Below are positions 9,265 through 17,859 of a stretch of 64,000 bases of DNA, in pieces. The position numbers and the translations under genes are program-made. Origin of the DNA: Calditrichota bacterium (GTDB lineage: Bacteria > Zhuqueibacterota > Zhuqueibacteria > Zhuqueibacterales > Geothermadaptataceae); contig QQUE01000014.1 in assembly GCA_008501765.1 (NCBI GenBank), forward strand, positions 62,001-126,000, written 5' to 3'. Within the stretch, counting starts at the first letter, position 1, and each line of letters begins with the position of its first letter. The notes beneath the pieces are model-generated. The model made no database searches. It had not been told where the DNA came from and was given only the letters and a program-made list of their open reading frames with translations.

Positions 9265-10304
9265 TTTTCAAGTTTCGATTCCAGAACGATTGTGTTGCCG
9301 GTTTGGGTATATTTCACTTGCAGCGCTTTGGCCAATGCTTCAATGATTATTCTTAAATCTGAATTTTCAATGGACCCGGATACCTTTTCCTGCAACAGAC
9401 TTTCGTCTTTGACAACGATTTCCACAGCAAAGGTTTCTTCAATTCTTTGCACAATTTCTTCAAAGGAGGTTTCATCAAAAACGAGATTGTCAGAAGCCCA
9501 GGAAGTATGGACCAAAACATTCGTTTTTCGGGGAGCCCCATTTATTTGACCTTTGTGGAAATTGATAATATTCCCATTTTTTAATTCAATCAAATCATCT
9601 GAGCTTTCAAAGACTTCGACCTGAACGACGCCTTCTTCAACAACCGCTTTTGTGCCATCCCCCCGGCTATGCACGACAAATTTTGTACCGACAACATGAA
9701 TTTTGCCATCAACTGTCTTTACTGTAAACCGCCGGTTACTTGCCGGAACAACCTGAAAACAAGCCTCTCCTTTTAGCACAAACTGATAGTGCGCAGGCGA
9801 AGTACTACCTTTTAAAACTGTGTTCGCATTTAATCGAATTGTCGAACCATCAGCCAGGGAAATGCTCTTGTGTTCACCATAATTTGTCTGTGCAATTTCG
9901 GTTAGTTGATTCCCGGAATGAAAGATGTTCCAAGTGACAATTATAAGCGCAATTGTGGCAGCGATCGCAGCATATCTAATTCCCCGCTTACTTGTTTTTT
10001 GTTTGTAATTCCAGAACAATTTTAATGAAGGAAACTTCAGAACCGTAGCGCGGGAGGCTGGATCAGCATGTAATCGTTTTCGCAGCTTTGCCAATTCTTT
10101 TTCAATATTTGGTGCCGGGACGGAGCGAAATTGCGCTGTCTGCCAAAGTTCTTTTGCTTGCCTGTAGAGCATACTATTGTCCCTGTCGTCCTGCAACCAG
10201 GCAATCCAATGTTTTTCTTCAGAGGCTGATGCTTTATTATCAAGCCAACGCTGAAAAGATTCATCAACTATTAAATCTTCTATTTTTAAATGAGATTGTG
10301 CCAT
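9261..10304 (-). CDS. FecR-family anti-sigma factor (first copy)
   Basis: Membrane anti-sigma/relay protein of 347 residues with the same layout as the copy at 7.3 kb: N-terminal domain with DESFQRWLDNKASASEEKHW, a single membrane helix (about 105-122), a FecR domain with LADGSTIRLNANT and KGEACFQVVP, and a C-terminal DUF4974 domain containing SGSIENSDLRIIIEALAKAL. Its 3' end overlaps the sigma gene by 4 nt. It lies 121 bp after the STN-containing TonB receptor. Receptor with STN, FecR and sigma are the three parts of a classical surface-signalling relay. Confidence 0.9.
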   Translation of the reverse strand: MAQSHLKIEDLIVDESFQRWLDNKASASEEKHWIAWLQDDRDNSMLYRQAKELWQTAQFRSVPAPNIEKELAKLRKRLHADPASRATVLKFPSLKLFWNYKQKTSKRGIRYAAIAATIALIIVTWNIFHSGNQLTEIAQTNYGEHKSISLADGSTIRLNANTVLKGSTSPAHYQFVLKGEACFQVVPASNRRFTVKTVDGKIHVVGTKFVVHSRGDGTKAVVEEGVVQVEVFESSDDLIELKNGNIINFHKGQINGAPRKTNVLVHTSWASDNLVFDETSFEEIVQRIEETFAVEIVVKDESLLQEKVSGSIENSDLRIIIEALAKALQVKYTQTGNTIVLESKLEK

Positions 10305-10425
10305 TTTATTTCTCTTTGTAAATCAATGTAAAGTAACAATCAAACTAAATAAATGATAAGAAATCAGATTAAAATATTCAGCTTTTTCTGCGGATAAATT
10401 TAATATTTAGTCCTGGTTTCATTTT

Positions 10426-13371
10426 TTAAAACGTATATTTCAAAGACAATTTAAAAGCCCGACCAAGTATAGGTCGCGCCATAAAAAAATAATTGTTTGG
10501 ATCCAAAGTATTATCTACGCGTGGATTTCCCTCGGTTAGCCCAATAACATTAGTCAAATTGGAACCGTTTAATGCCAGTGTGGTATGGCCAATGGCGTAT
10601 TCCAATCCCGCATTGTAGGCAGTGTATGCCGGTAGTACACCTGTGTTGGCGTCATCTGTAAATCGATTGCCAATGTAGCGAATATTCCCAAAAAACTTGA
10701 TTTTTTTTAGTATATATGCCGGCCGCAATTCATAAAATACCGTAGGAATTCGCCTGACACGGTTATGAGAAAAATCTTCCTTGCGTCCAACAAATTCATA
10801 GTTTAAATAGCGTGGATCCTGTACCGTTGCAGTGATGTCAAGGTTCCAGTTGCCAAGTTTAGCGACGGCTTCTATTTCTGCTCCGATTGTCCGGCTGTCT
10901 GCAAATCGAAATGCCCGGACAATTCTGTCGGTATCCGGGTCGACAACTTCATCAGCAAAGGGTAGATTGTTAAATAAATTCATAAAAATTGAACTAAAAA
11001 AAGCAAAGTGCTTGGTTGAATACTTCAAGCCACTTTCCAATTGATAAATATGTTCCAGTTTGTATGAACCCGATTCGAAAAAAACGAAATGCTGATCATC
11101 TGGTGTTCGAAATCCCTTACTGAGCCGAAGATAAGTGGCAAGTTTTTTATTTATTAATAAATTAGCACCGCACGAAAAGGCAAGTTGAGTATAATCGTAT
11201 TCAAAAAGCCTGGATGTTCCATCCCCATAATTAACATTATCATCAGCCAAAGTTGTGGAATCACCCAAATCATATCCAAACTCGACCGGATTACCGTCAT
11301 TGTCCGTGATAATTTGGCCATTATTATCAAATCTGTTTTCAGTGTAATTGTTTTCAACGTAGCCGCTGTAACTGCCTTTTTCAAAACGGATACCCACATC
11401 AAAGCTCAGACGATCGGAATATTTGTAGTCATCCACCAGACGAAATGCATTGACAAGGCCGTCCATTCTAAAATTCAAGTAATAACTTCCGAAGCGTGAA
11501 AATCCATTTTTCGTGTATGAAATATTTGTATCCAGATCGATCAAATCGATTCTTTTTGGATTGTCAGAAACATCCAAAAGAATATTTTGCCAAAACCAGG
11601 CAGGTTTGGTTGAATAATCGCTAATATAATAAGCGGCTGAGAGACTATGCTTACCCAAATTCAGGTAAACTTCGGAGTAATTTGCAAAATTGAACATTGG
11701 CATTTTTACAGACCACCAGCCCACTTCAGCTATGAGCCCATTATTATTAAGATTTTCCGGCACCTCAATTAATTCATTTGAATTGGTGTATTGATAACGC
11801 CAATTACTGAACCGGGCAATATCCTCCGCAAAAGTATTGGTAAAATAAGGATCGTTCAACGAAAAGATTGCATTAAATTTATGTTTTATTGTCGTATAGC
11901 GAAAAGAATTTTTTACAACCAAATTTTTAAGAAAAGTATAATTTATTTCACCACCAAGAGATTTCATGTTCGGATGAATTCCTTCATCCAGGGACTCTTC
12001 AAAATGCTCGCCCTTCGGTGTAGTCAGGCTCAAATAATTGGCATCGTCTGATGTTAAAGTACCATAATTAGGATCAAATCCTGGGATGCCACGGGGATTT
12101 TCTTTATCTTGCAGGGGGATTGGTTGATAAAAAACATTGCGGTCATCAAGAAATTTTGCATAAAATCGTAAAGAGCCATTTTCCAGCAAATGCGTGATAT
12201 TAAGTTTTACCTGCCCGCCTCGGTTCGCAGGAAATCCCGGGGAGCGAATTCCATCATCATAGCGGTAAAATCCCCCAATATTGAATCGCCACTTTTGACT
12301 GAGCGCGCCACTAACATTTAAATCTGTGCGGAAATGATTATAATCACCAATGGAAGTTTTTACGATACCCTCCAGTACATCTCCGCCAACTTTGCTGATA
12401 AAATTGATAATTCCACCAGGCGCATTGCTGGCGTAAATTGATCCTGTTCCACCGCGAACCCCTTCAACATGATCAAGAGTTTCATCAACTCTTACAAAAA
12501 TGTCGGCATTGGCAAACATCAATTCGCAATCTTCAAATACAGGGAATCCATCTTCCTGTAATGACACATATCGATAGCTGCCATCAGAAGGAATTCCCCG
12601 GGCAAATAAATTATTCCCGCCTTCCCCACCCGAACTTTCTACATAAAATCCTGGAATGGCTTTGAGTAAATCAGCTGTATTTTGTGGCGCTCTCTCTGAA
12701 ATTTCTGCAGGATTTAAAGTCGTTATCGCGATGCTCGTTTTAAGCTTGGGCAGCGGTTTCCGGATTCCGGTTACAACAATGCTCTCATAATCAAGCACAT
12801 CCGCATCCAGGACGATATTCAATTCATTTTTTTGGCCAGGAGTAACATATAAATTTCTTTGCCAGGTTTTAAAACCAATATATTTTATGGTTAAATTATA
12901 AGTGCCGGTCGGTATATTTACAATCGTAAAATAGCCATTTTTATCGGTAGATGAACCTAAAGTTGTTCCTTCAAGATAGACATTTGCATTTTCTAAGGCT
13001 TTTTTAAAACGGTCAGACACGACTCCGTGAATAATGCCTTTATTGGCAAGTTTCATTGGAATGATGACAAATGTTTTACTGCCAACCAATTCATATGTCA
13101 ACGATAATTTGGACAAGAGAACATCCAGGTCTCTGTAAATGTTGTTGGAAATCTGAAAAACCGGGACTCCCTCTTTTTCACGGATTAAATTTTCCTTGTA
13201 TACAATATTTATATGATAGTTTCTTTCAAGATTGGCAAATGCTTCAGCAAGAGAGATATTGGTGAATAGGTTTTTACCCTGGACTCCTTTATTCATTTTT
13301 TCTTGCCCGAAAACTGGTATCAGGCAGATACCAAACAAGAAAAGAAGAATAAATAGGTTGAGTCGCAACAT
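10426..13371 (-). CDS. TonB-dependent receptor with STN signalling domain
   Basis: Outer-membrane transducer of 981 residues, taking the ATG at 13371 because a signal peptide (MLRLNLFILLFLFGICLIPV, then FGQ) begins there; the frame stays open upstream without another signal. Order: signal peptide, STN domain (about 33-105, with NISLAEAFANLERNYHINIVY), carboxypeptidase-regulatory-like domain (about 112-195), plug (with GGTGSIYASNAPGGIINFISKVGG), and a barrel ending LSLKYTF. In this family STN contacts the periplasmic part of FecR and reports ligand binding. It is the first gene of the regulatory set and a paralogue of the 881-residue receptor. Substrate is inferred to be sucrose or a larger sucrosyl sugar. 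Confidence 0.87.
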   Translation of the reverse strand: MLRLNLFILLFLFGICLIPVFGQEKMNKGVQGKNLFTNISLAEAFANLERNYHINIVYKENLIREKEGVPVFQISNNIYRDLDVLLSKLSLTYELVGSKTFVIIPMKLANKGIIHGVVSDRFKKALENANVYLEGTTLGSSTDKNGYFTIVNIPTGTYNLTIKYIGFKTWQRNLYVTPGQKNELNIVLDADVLDYESIVVTGIRKPLPKLKTSIAITTLNPAEISERAPQNTADLLKAIPGFYVESSGGEGGNNLFARGIPSDGSYRYVSLQEDGFPVFEDCELMFANADIFVRVDETLDHVEGVRGGTGSIYASNAPGGIINFISKVGGDVLEGIVKTSIGDYNHFRTDLNVSGALSQKWRFNIGGFYRYDDGIRSPGFPANRGGQVKLNITHLLENGSLRFYAKFLDDRNVFYQPIPLQDKENPRGIPGFDPNYGTLTSDDANYLSLTTPKGEHFEESLDEGIHPNMKSLGGEINYTFLKNLVVKNSFRYTTIKHKFNAIFSLNDPYFTNTFAEDIARFSNWRYQYTNSNELIEVPENLNNNGLIAEVGWWSVKMPMFNFANYSEVYLNLGKHSLSAAYYISDYSTKPAWFWQNILLDVSDNPKRIDLIDLDTNISYTKNGFSRFGSYYLNFRMDGLVNAFRLVDDYKYSDRLSFDVGIRFEKGSYSGYVENNYTENRFDNNGQIITDNDGNPVEFGYDLGDSTTLADDNVNYGDGTSRLFEYDYTQLAFSCGANLLINKKLATYLRLSKGFRTPDDQHFVFFESGSYKLEHIYQLESGLKYSTKHFAFFSSIFMNLFNNLPFADEVVDPDTDRIVRAFRFADSRTIGAEIEAVAKLGNWNLDITATVQDPRYLNYEFVGRKEDFSHNRVRRIPTVFYELRPAYILKKIKFFGNIRYIGNRFTDDANTGVLPAYTAYNAGLEYAIGHTTLALNGSNLTNVIGLTEGNPRVDNTLDPNNYFFMARPILGRAFKLSLKYTF

Positions 13372-13542
13372 TGTAAAACATACCTTTATTTCATTTTCCA
13401 ACAGTTTCGAAAAGTCTACCAATATTCCAGAATAAACACAAGCGAAATGTTTTTTTAATGTAATGATTTGTAAAGAGTTTGCAATCATAAAAAAGGGAGA
13501 AAACGGGTAGGATATTTTTTAGGAGAATTGTGAAAATCAGTT

Positions 13543-14334
13543 TTAAAGTGGGGTGTTTTGAATACCCAATTTGAGCAGATGCTGCTGCAGGCGGTATGAG
13601 CGAGGTATCTCGATAAATCTGTTTAATTTGTGGTAATCTAATTCATCACAACGCATTGATTCTATTATTTTTCCATTTTCCATCAGCCACAACTCATCGA
13701 CTGTCCGCAACAGAAAATCGAGGTCATGAGAAATTATCATCAGTCCTCTGTTTGCAGATTTTAACTTCACACCGAGTGTTTCTTTAATTTTTTTTATCCC
13801 TACTGCGTCCAACCCGGAAGTGGGTTCATCGAGCAGCAGCACAGGTTTTTGCATCACGAGAATCCCCGCCATCGCTACTCGCCTTTTTTCTCCCTGACTC
13901 AATCCACGAATTGATTTCATCAGAAATTCGTTATGGACGAGGCCAACATCAAATAGGGCGTTGGCGATTTGCTGCTTAATTTCTTGATGGTCCATTTTCA
14001 TATTTTGCAACCCAAAGGCAATATCGTCACCAACAGTTGGTTCAAATATTTGCATTTCTGGGAATTGAAAACAGACGCCAAATTGATTTTTGTACTCATT
14101 CTTTGCAGATTTATCTTTGGAGATATCGCGATCATCAACCAATATCATTCCCGAATCTGGATCAATCAGTCCGGCGATAACTTGCAACAAGGTCGTTTTC
14201 CCGGAGCCGCTTAAACCAACGATGCCAATTTTATCCTCAGTTGAGAACTCCCACGATAAATCCAGTCTAATCTTGCCGGCATTTCCAGATGCCGGTTCTG
14301 CCAAAACCTGAATATCTTTGAGTTGGATTTTCAT
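13543..14334 (-). CDS. ECF-type/CbiO-like ABC transporter ATPase
   Basis: ATP-hydrolysing subunit of an ABC importer. All nucleotide-binding motifs are present in 263 residues: Walker A GLSGSGKTT (40-48), Q-loop Gln90, signature LSQGEK (145-150), Walker B VLLLDE (165-170), D-loop SGLD and switch His203. The stretch after the Q-loop, FPEMQIFEPTVGDDIAFG, is typical of energy-coupling-factor ATPases (EcfA/CbiO). No EcfT or substrate-binding S component is nearby, so partners must be elsewhere. Its ATG directly follows the TAA of the dGTPase gene (TAAATG), implying coupled translation. The transported substrate is unknown. Confidence 0.82.
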   Translation of the reverse strand: MKIQLKDIQVLAEPASGNAGKIRLDLSWEFSTEDKIGIVGLSGSGKTTLLQVIAGLIDPDSGMILVDDRDISKDKSAKNEYKNQFGVCFQFPEMQIFEPTVGDDIAFGLQNMKMDHQEIKQQIANALFDVGLVHNEFLMKSIRGLSQGEKRRVAMAGILVMQKPVLLLDEPTSGLDAVGIKKIKETLGVKLKSANRGLMIISHDLDFLLRTVDELWLMENGKIIESMRCDELDYHKLNRFIEIPRSYRLQQHLLKLGIQNTPL

Positions 14335-15639
14335 TTACTGCCGAATCCAGATAGGTTGCACAGATTCAATATTAACTTCCCGGGCAATTGCATTGTCCTG
14401 CTTCAGTATACAAATTTGTTCGATGGCATAATTATCCGTCATACCAGCGATATGGTCACAAATAATTCTGGCAGCCAGAGCGTCCGATTCGCTGTCCAAA
14501 ACTTGTTTTTTGGTGCTCGCAGGCAGGGTTGCAGGATCGGATCTGTAAATTTTGAACAGAGCCAGCACCAGTTGAGAAATTTGTTCATCGCCACTTTGTA
14601 CCTTTGGAACAAAAATTATATTCTGATAAATAAATTTATTTAACTGATTTTGCAGCGGTGTTATCTCTTTACTAAAATCGATAATTATTTTTCGAATGGG
14701 GTAGCTTGCCCCGCCAGCTTCGTGATATTTTGTCAGTTCAGCGAGGGAATGATAAATAACGTCGCCTACGAGTAAATCGACCAACCCGGCGATAAGTATA
14801 TTGCGATATTGATAAGAATCTTGTGCTGATTTTAGGTTCAAATCTGAACTCTCATCAAGAAACTTCACAATGTCGAGTCTTTGCACATTTTCGACATCAG
14901 CGAATCCGGCACGGATGCCATCTTCCAAATCATGCGTTCTTTGTGCAATTTCGTCGGCGATTGCTACGATCTGCCCTTCCAAAGTTGTGGCAAAATCATG
15001 ATCGAAATATAAATTTGCATAATTGAAATCAGGATATTTAATCAGACTTTTTTTCAATCTCGTATGTTTTAAAATCCCCTCCCGCACTGGGCCGCTCAAA
15101 TTCAATCCGTTATACGCATATTTCTGTTCCAACAAATCGAGTACCCGCAACGATTGGTAATTATGTTTAAATCCTCCCAAATTTTCGGGCGGAAATTCTG
15201 CATGAGCTGCATGTTTACCCAGTAATATGTCATTGAGCACAACTTCACCCAAATGCCCAAAAGGAGTGTGTCCAACATCGTGGCCAAGCGCGATGGCTTC
15301 CGCCAAGTCCTCGTTCAGACACATAGCGCGGGCCATTGTCCGGCTAATTTGTGCGACTTCCATCGTGTGTGTCAATCGTGTGCGATAGTGGTCGCCGACG
15401 TTCACAAAGAAAACTTGCCGTTTATGTTTCAGGCGTCTAAATGTACGGGAATGGATAATGCGATCCCGGTCGCGCTGTAAAGCAGTGCGGTATTTGTGGC
15501 CAGGGGTTGGGTGTTCACGTAAGTTTTCAGCAATTCGGCCGTCGAAAGCATATTCTGAAAACATGCCCTGTTCAATGCGGTAGCGCTCATCACGCGAGCA
15601 AAATTTGAACATTATTTTACCGTTTTTAGAATCATTCAT
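14335..15639 (-). CDS. dgt: dGTP triphosphohydrolase-like HD-domain protein
   Basis: Probable deoxynucleoside triphosphate triphosphohydrolase, releasing triphosphate from dGTP or other dNTPs. The HD metal site is visible: RTRLTHTMEVAQISRTMA supplies the first His, ALGHDVGHTPFGHLGE the His-Asp pair, and IADEIAQRTHDLEDG a later Asp. The region FRRLKHKRQVFF is the usual N-terminal substrate segment. The frame opens at 15678, but translation from MNDSKNG (15639) or MFKFCSRD (15612) fits better; neither has a strong ribosome site. It is translationally coupled to the downstream ABC ATPase. The family also contains broad-specificity dNTPases, so the preferred nucleotide is unknown. Confidence 0.87.
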   Translation of the reverse strand: MNDSKNGKIMFKFCSRDERYRIEQGMFSEYAFDGRIAENLREHPTPGHKYRTALQRDRDRIIHSRTFRRLKHKRQVFFVNVGDHYRTRLTHTMEVAQISRTMARAMCLNEDLAEAIALGHDVGHTPFGHLGEVVLNDILLGKHAAHAEFPPENLGGFKHNYQSLRVLDLLEQKYAYNGLNLSGPVREGILKHTRLKKSLIKYPDFNYANLYFDHDFATTLEGQIVAIADEIAQRTHDLEDGIRAGFADVENVQRLDIVKFLDESSDLNLKSAQDSYQYRNILIAGLVDLLVGDVIYHSLAELTKYHEAGGASYPIRKIIIDFSKEITPLQNQLNKFIYQNIIFVPKVQSGDEQISQLVLALFKIYRSDPATLPASTKKQVLDSESDALAARIICDHIAGMTDNYAIEQICILKQDNAIAREVNIESVQPIWIRQ

Positions 15640-15741
15640 TTGCATAATATAAAAATAATTCCAATAAAAAACCCTCATTTTGCAGATGCTGAAAGGGAAT
15701 TTAAATTATTATTATTTAGAGGAATACAAGAATTTCAATTC

Positions 15742-16155
15742 TCAGGTGCGGGTTAAATTAGATTGGTTGGTTGAAAGATATTTTTGAGCTTGTTCAACTA
15801 AATCTTCTAACAGGAAGGGTTTGGTGATCAATGTAGTTTTCGGCAATTTCAGGGCATCTACTAAACGCTCAGAATCCCGGTAGCCGGTTAAGAGAATGAC
15901 AGGTATATTCGAATATTGGGCATCCGCTCGCAATTTATGGAGAAAATCAATGCCATTCATTACCGGCATCACGACATCGAGAAAGATGAGGTCAGGAAAT
16001 TTGTGAGCCAATAAATCAAATCCTTCTTTTCCATTTCCAGCCTCTGTAAAATGCACATTCTTTAAGTTTCGCAGAGCAGATTTTACCAAAAAACGGATTG
16101 AAGGATCATCATCTATGATTAGTATCGATCGATCTTTTAGTTTCTGTTTTGACAT
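15742..16155 (-). CDS. Single-domain response regulator (CheY-like receiver)
   Basis: Phospho-acceptor signalling protein of 137 residues made only of a receiver domain. The acidic pocket IIDDD (13-17), phosphorylation site Asp60 (LIFLDVVMP), Thr90 (ILLTGY) and Lys112 (TKPF) are all in place. There is no DNA-binding output, so it must act through protein contact or in a phosphorelay. AAGGGA precedes the ATG. No histidine kinase is adjacent; the nearest kinase-like gene is at 20.8 kb and lacks a clear ATP-binding domain. Confidence 0.9.
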   Translation of the reverse strand: MSKQKLKDRSILIIDDDPSIRFLVKSALRNLKNVHFTEAGNGKEGFDLLAHKFPDLIFLDVVMPVMNGIDFLHKLRADAQYSNIPVILLTGYRDSERLVDALKLPKTTLITKPFLLEDLVEQAQKYLSTNQSNLTRT

Positions 16156-16244
16156 TCCCTTGCCACAGAATTATAGTACAGTTCTTAAATTTATAGTTTT
16201 ATATAAATTATTTAAAATCAATATAATCAGTTACTTTAACGATA

Positions 16245-16574
16245 TTATGATACAGATGGTATTCGGGACTTCCGAATGCTGTAAACAAACGGCACCCAAA
16301 AAAATGCATGTTCAGAAAGGCCGATTTCAGATAACTTTGAATAAGCTATTTGTGTGAAAAGTGAAATAGATTCATAATTTATAGTTATATTTATAAATCC
16401 GGCATATTGTAATCCGAGAACGAAAAAGAACAAAACAATGAAAAAGAATAATAGCATTTTGGTGATAAAACGAAACATTCTTCCAATGATAAATCCTGAT
16501 CCGACTGTTATCAATAAAATAACAGCCTGTTTGTCTCCCATGATTTGTTCAATCAGCGCTGCTGTGTTTTCCAT
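16245..16574 (-). CDS. FUN14-like small membrane protein
   Basis: A 109-residue membrane protein of unknown function. The first two-thirds resembles prokaryotic FUN14-family proteins: a glycine-rich helix GSGFIIGRMFRFITKMLLFF, a second hydrophobic helix, then LQYAGFINITINYESI, which matches the family's 'LQYxGxIxVNYD' stretch. The usual last helix (Gly-rich GFxxGF) is missing. The frame instead ends FWVPFVYSIRKSRIPSVS after a run of seven T residues on the minus strand (A7 on plus, about 16299-16305). A one-base slip there would continue as AFFGCRLFTAFGS to a stop near 16210, so a frameshift or sequencing error is possible. AAGGTATTGGA precedes the ATG. Confidence 0.5.
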   Translation of the reverse strand: MENTAALIEQIMGDKQAVILLITVGSGFIIGRMFRFITKMLLFFFIVLFFFVLGLQYAGFINITINYESISLFTQIAYSKLSEIGLSEHAFFWVPFVYSIRKSRIPSVS

Positions 16575-16793
16575 TCCAATACCTTGCCCAAGTGTGATTC
16601 CGTATGATTGAACGCCAGTTACATACTTAGGTTTGTCGGAATGTTAAAACGGCTTTTTTGTTATCTTTACAACAATGTAAATAAATTTATTACGAGAACA
16701 GCATTGTCAAATTATTTAATCCAGAAATTGTAATTATCAGGGCAACTCATTAGGCAAACAAATTTTCATAAATCTGATATGAAAGTTCTGCTA

Positions 16794-17465
16794 TCAGGGA
16801 TTTTTCACCATAATCTCATCCAGCTTTTTTTTGTTTAAAACAGGAACCGTAGCCTTAGCCGCCGGATATCCCACAGGCAGAAGCATAAATGCTTTTTCAT
16901 TTTGAGGGCGCTTCAAGATTTCCTGTAAAAATTTCATTGGGCTCGGCGTGTGCGTCACCGTAACCAAGCCTGCGTTGTGGATTGCAGCGATCAACATGCC
17001 TGTTGCAATTCCGACAGATTCATTGACGTAATAATGCTTAATTTTCTGGCCACCTGCATCAATGCCATAATCGATTTTAAAAATAACGATAAGTACTGGT
17101 GCAGATTCAAGATAAGGTTTACTGAAAGTAGTTCCGAGGTGCGCCAGATCATCCAGCCAGCGTTGTGGAAATCGTTGCTCGTAATTGAGTTTTTCCTCTT
17201 TTTCAGCAGCGATGCGAATGGCCTTTTTAATCATTGGTTTTGTAACGACGACAAATCGCCATGGTTGCATATTGGCACCGGATGGGGCTGTTCCTGCCGA
17301 TATTATGAGATCTTCGATGATTTTTTCCGCTACCGGCCGGCTTGAAAAATCCCGTACCGATCGTCTTTTCTTCAGCAGATCGCAGAATGTACTCGAACGT
17401 CTCGCCTGCTCATCCGGGGAGATTTCCTCAAAGACATATTCCTGTCTTAGCGATTTTTTATCCAT
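16794..17465 (-). CDS. Iodotyrosine-deiodinase-like nitroreductase
   Basis: FMN-dependent member of the nitroreductase superfamily most like iodotyrosine deiodinase (IYD), which reductively removes halogen from halotyrosines. Evidence, numbered from the ATG at 17465 (223 residues): FMN-binding RRSVRDF (34-40), AGTAPSGANMQPW (57-69), GLVTVTHTP and LLPVGYP. The three residues that chelate the amino-acid zwitterion in human IYD (Glu157, Tyr161, Lys182) align with Glu91, Tyr95 and Lys116 with identical spacing. The C-terminus KKLDEIMV also matches. The human TPLNCG stretch is replaced by TPSPMK. A TTG at 17480 could extend it by five codons. It lies directly after an AhpD-like gene. A general flavin reductase role cannot be excluded. 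Confidence 0.75.
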   Translation of the reverse strand: MDKKSLRQEYVFEEISPDEQARRSSTFCDLLKKRRSVRDFSSRPVAEKIIEDLIISAGTAPSGANMQPWRFVVVTKPMIKKAIRIAAEKEEKLNYEQRFPQRWLDDLAHLGTTFSKPYLESAPVLIVIFKIDYGIDAGGQKIKHYYVNESVGIATGMLIAAIHNAGLVTVTHTPSPMKFLQEILKRPQNEKAFMLLPVGYPAAKATVPVLNKKKLDEIMVKNP

Positions 17466-17480
17466 CAAAGATTCCCGCAA

Positions 17481-17843
17481 TTAAATAGACGCCATTCGTT
17501 TTTCTTCAAAAAGTTTTTCCATCATTTCAACGGCAAAACGCAAATGCGGAATTACGATGGTTCCACCGATTATTAATGCGATATTCATGGCTTCGTGGAG
17601 CTCTTCTTCGGTCACACCCTCGTCAACACACCGATTTAGATGATAAAAAATACAATCGTTGCATCGCAAAACCATGCTTCCAACAAGACCCATCATTTCT
17701 TTATAAGTTGCAGGAATCTTGCCATCTAAATAGGCTTTGTGATCGAGGGCGAAAATTTTCTTATAATCTTTGAAACCGCTATTCAGTATTTTATCATTCA
17801 TCGCTGAACGATAGGATTTCATCTCTGCAATACTTTTTTCCAT
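17481..17843 (-). CDS. AhpD-like carboxymuconolactone decarboxylase-family protein
   Basis: Small all-helical protein (120 residues) of the CMD/AhpD family. The redox motif is complete: Glu49, Cys61-x-x-Cys64 and His68, with the same spacing as Glu118/Cys130/Cys133/His137 of mycobacterial AhpD, so a thiol-disulfide or peroxide-linked role is likelier than lactone decarboxylation. It lies 16 bp after radC and 15 bp before the deiodinase-like gene, probably one transcript. Whether it supplies electrons to the flavoprotein or protects against peroxide is unknown. Confidence 0.8.
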   Translation of the reverse strand: MEKSIAEMKSYRSAMNDKILNSGFKDYKKIFALDHKAYLDGKIPATYKEMMGLVGSMVLRCNDCIFYHLNRCVDEGVTEEELHEAMNIALIIGGTIVIPHLRFAVEMMEKLFEEKRMASI

Positions 17844-17859
17844 AATCCGATGTTTAATC

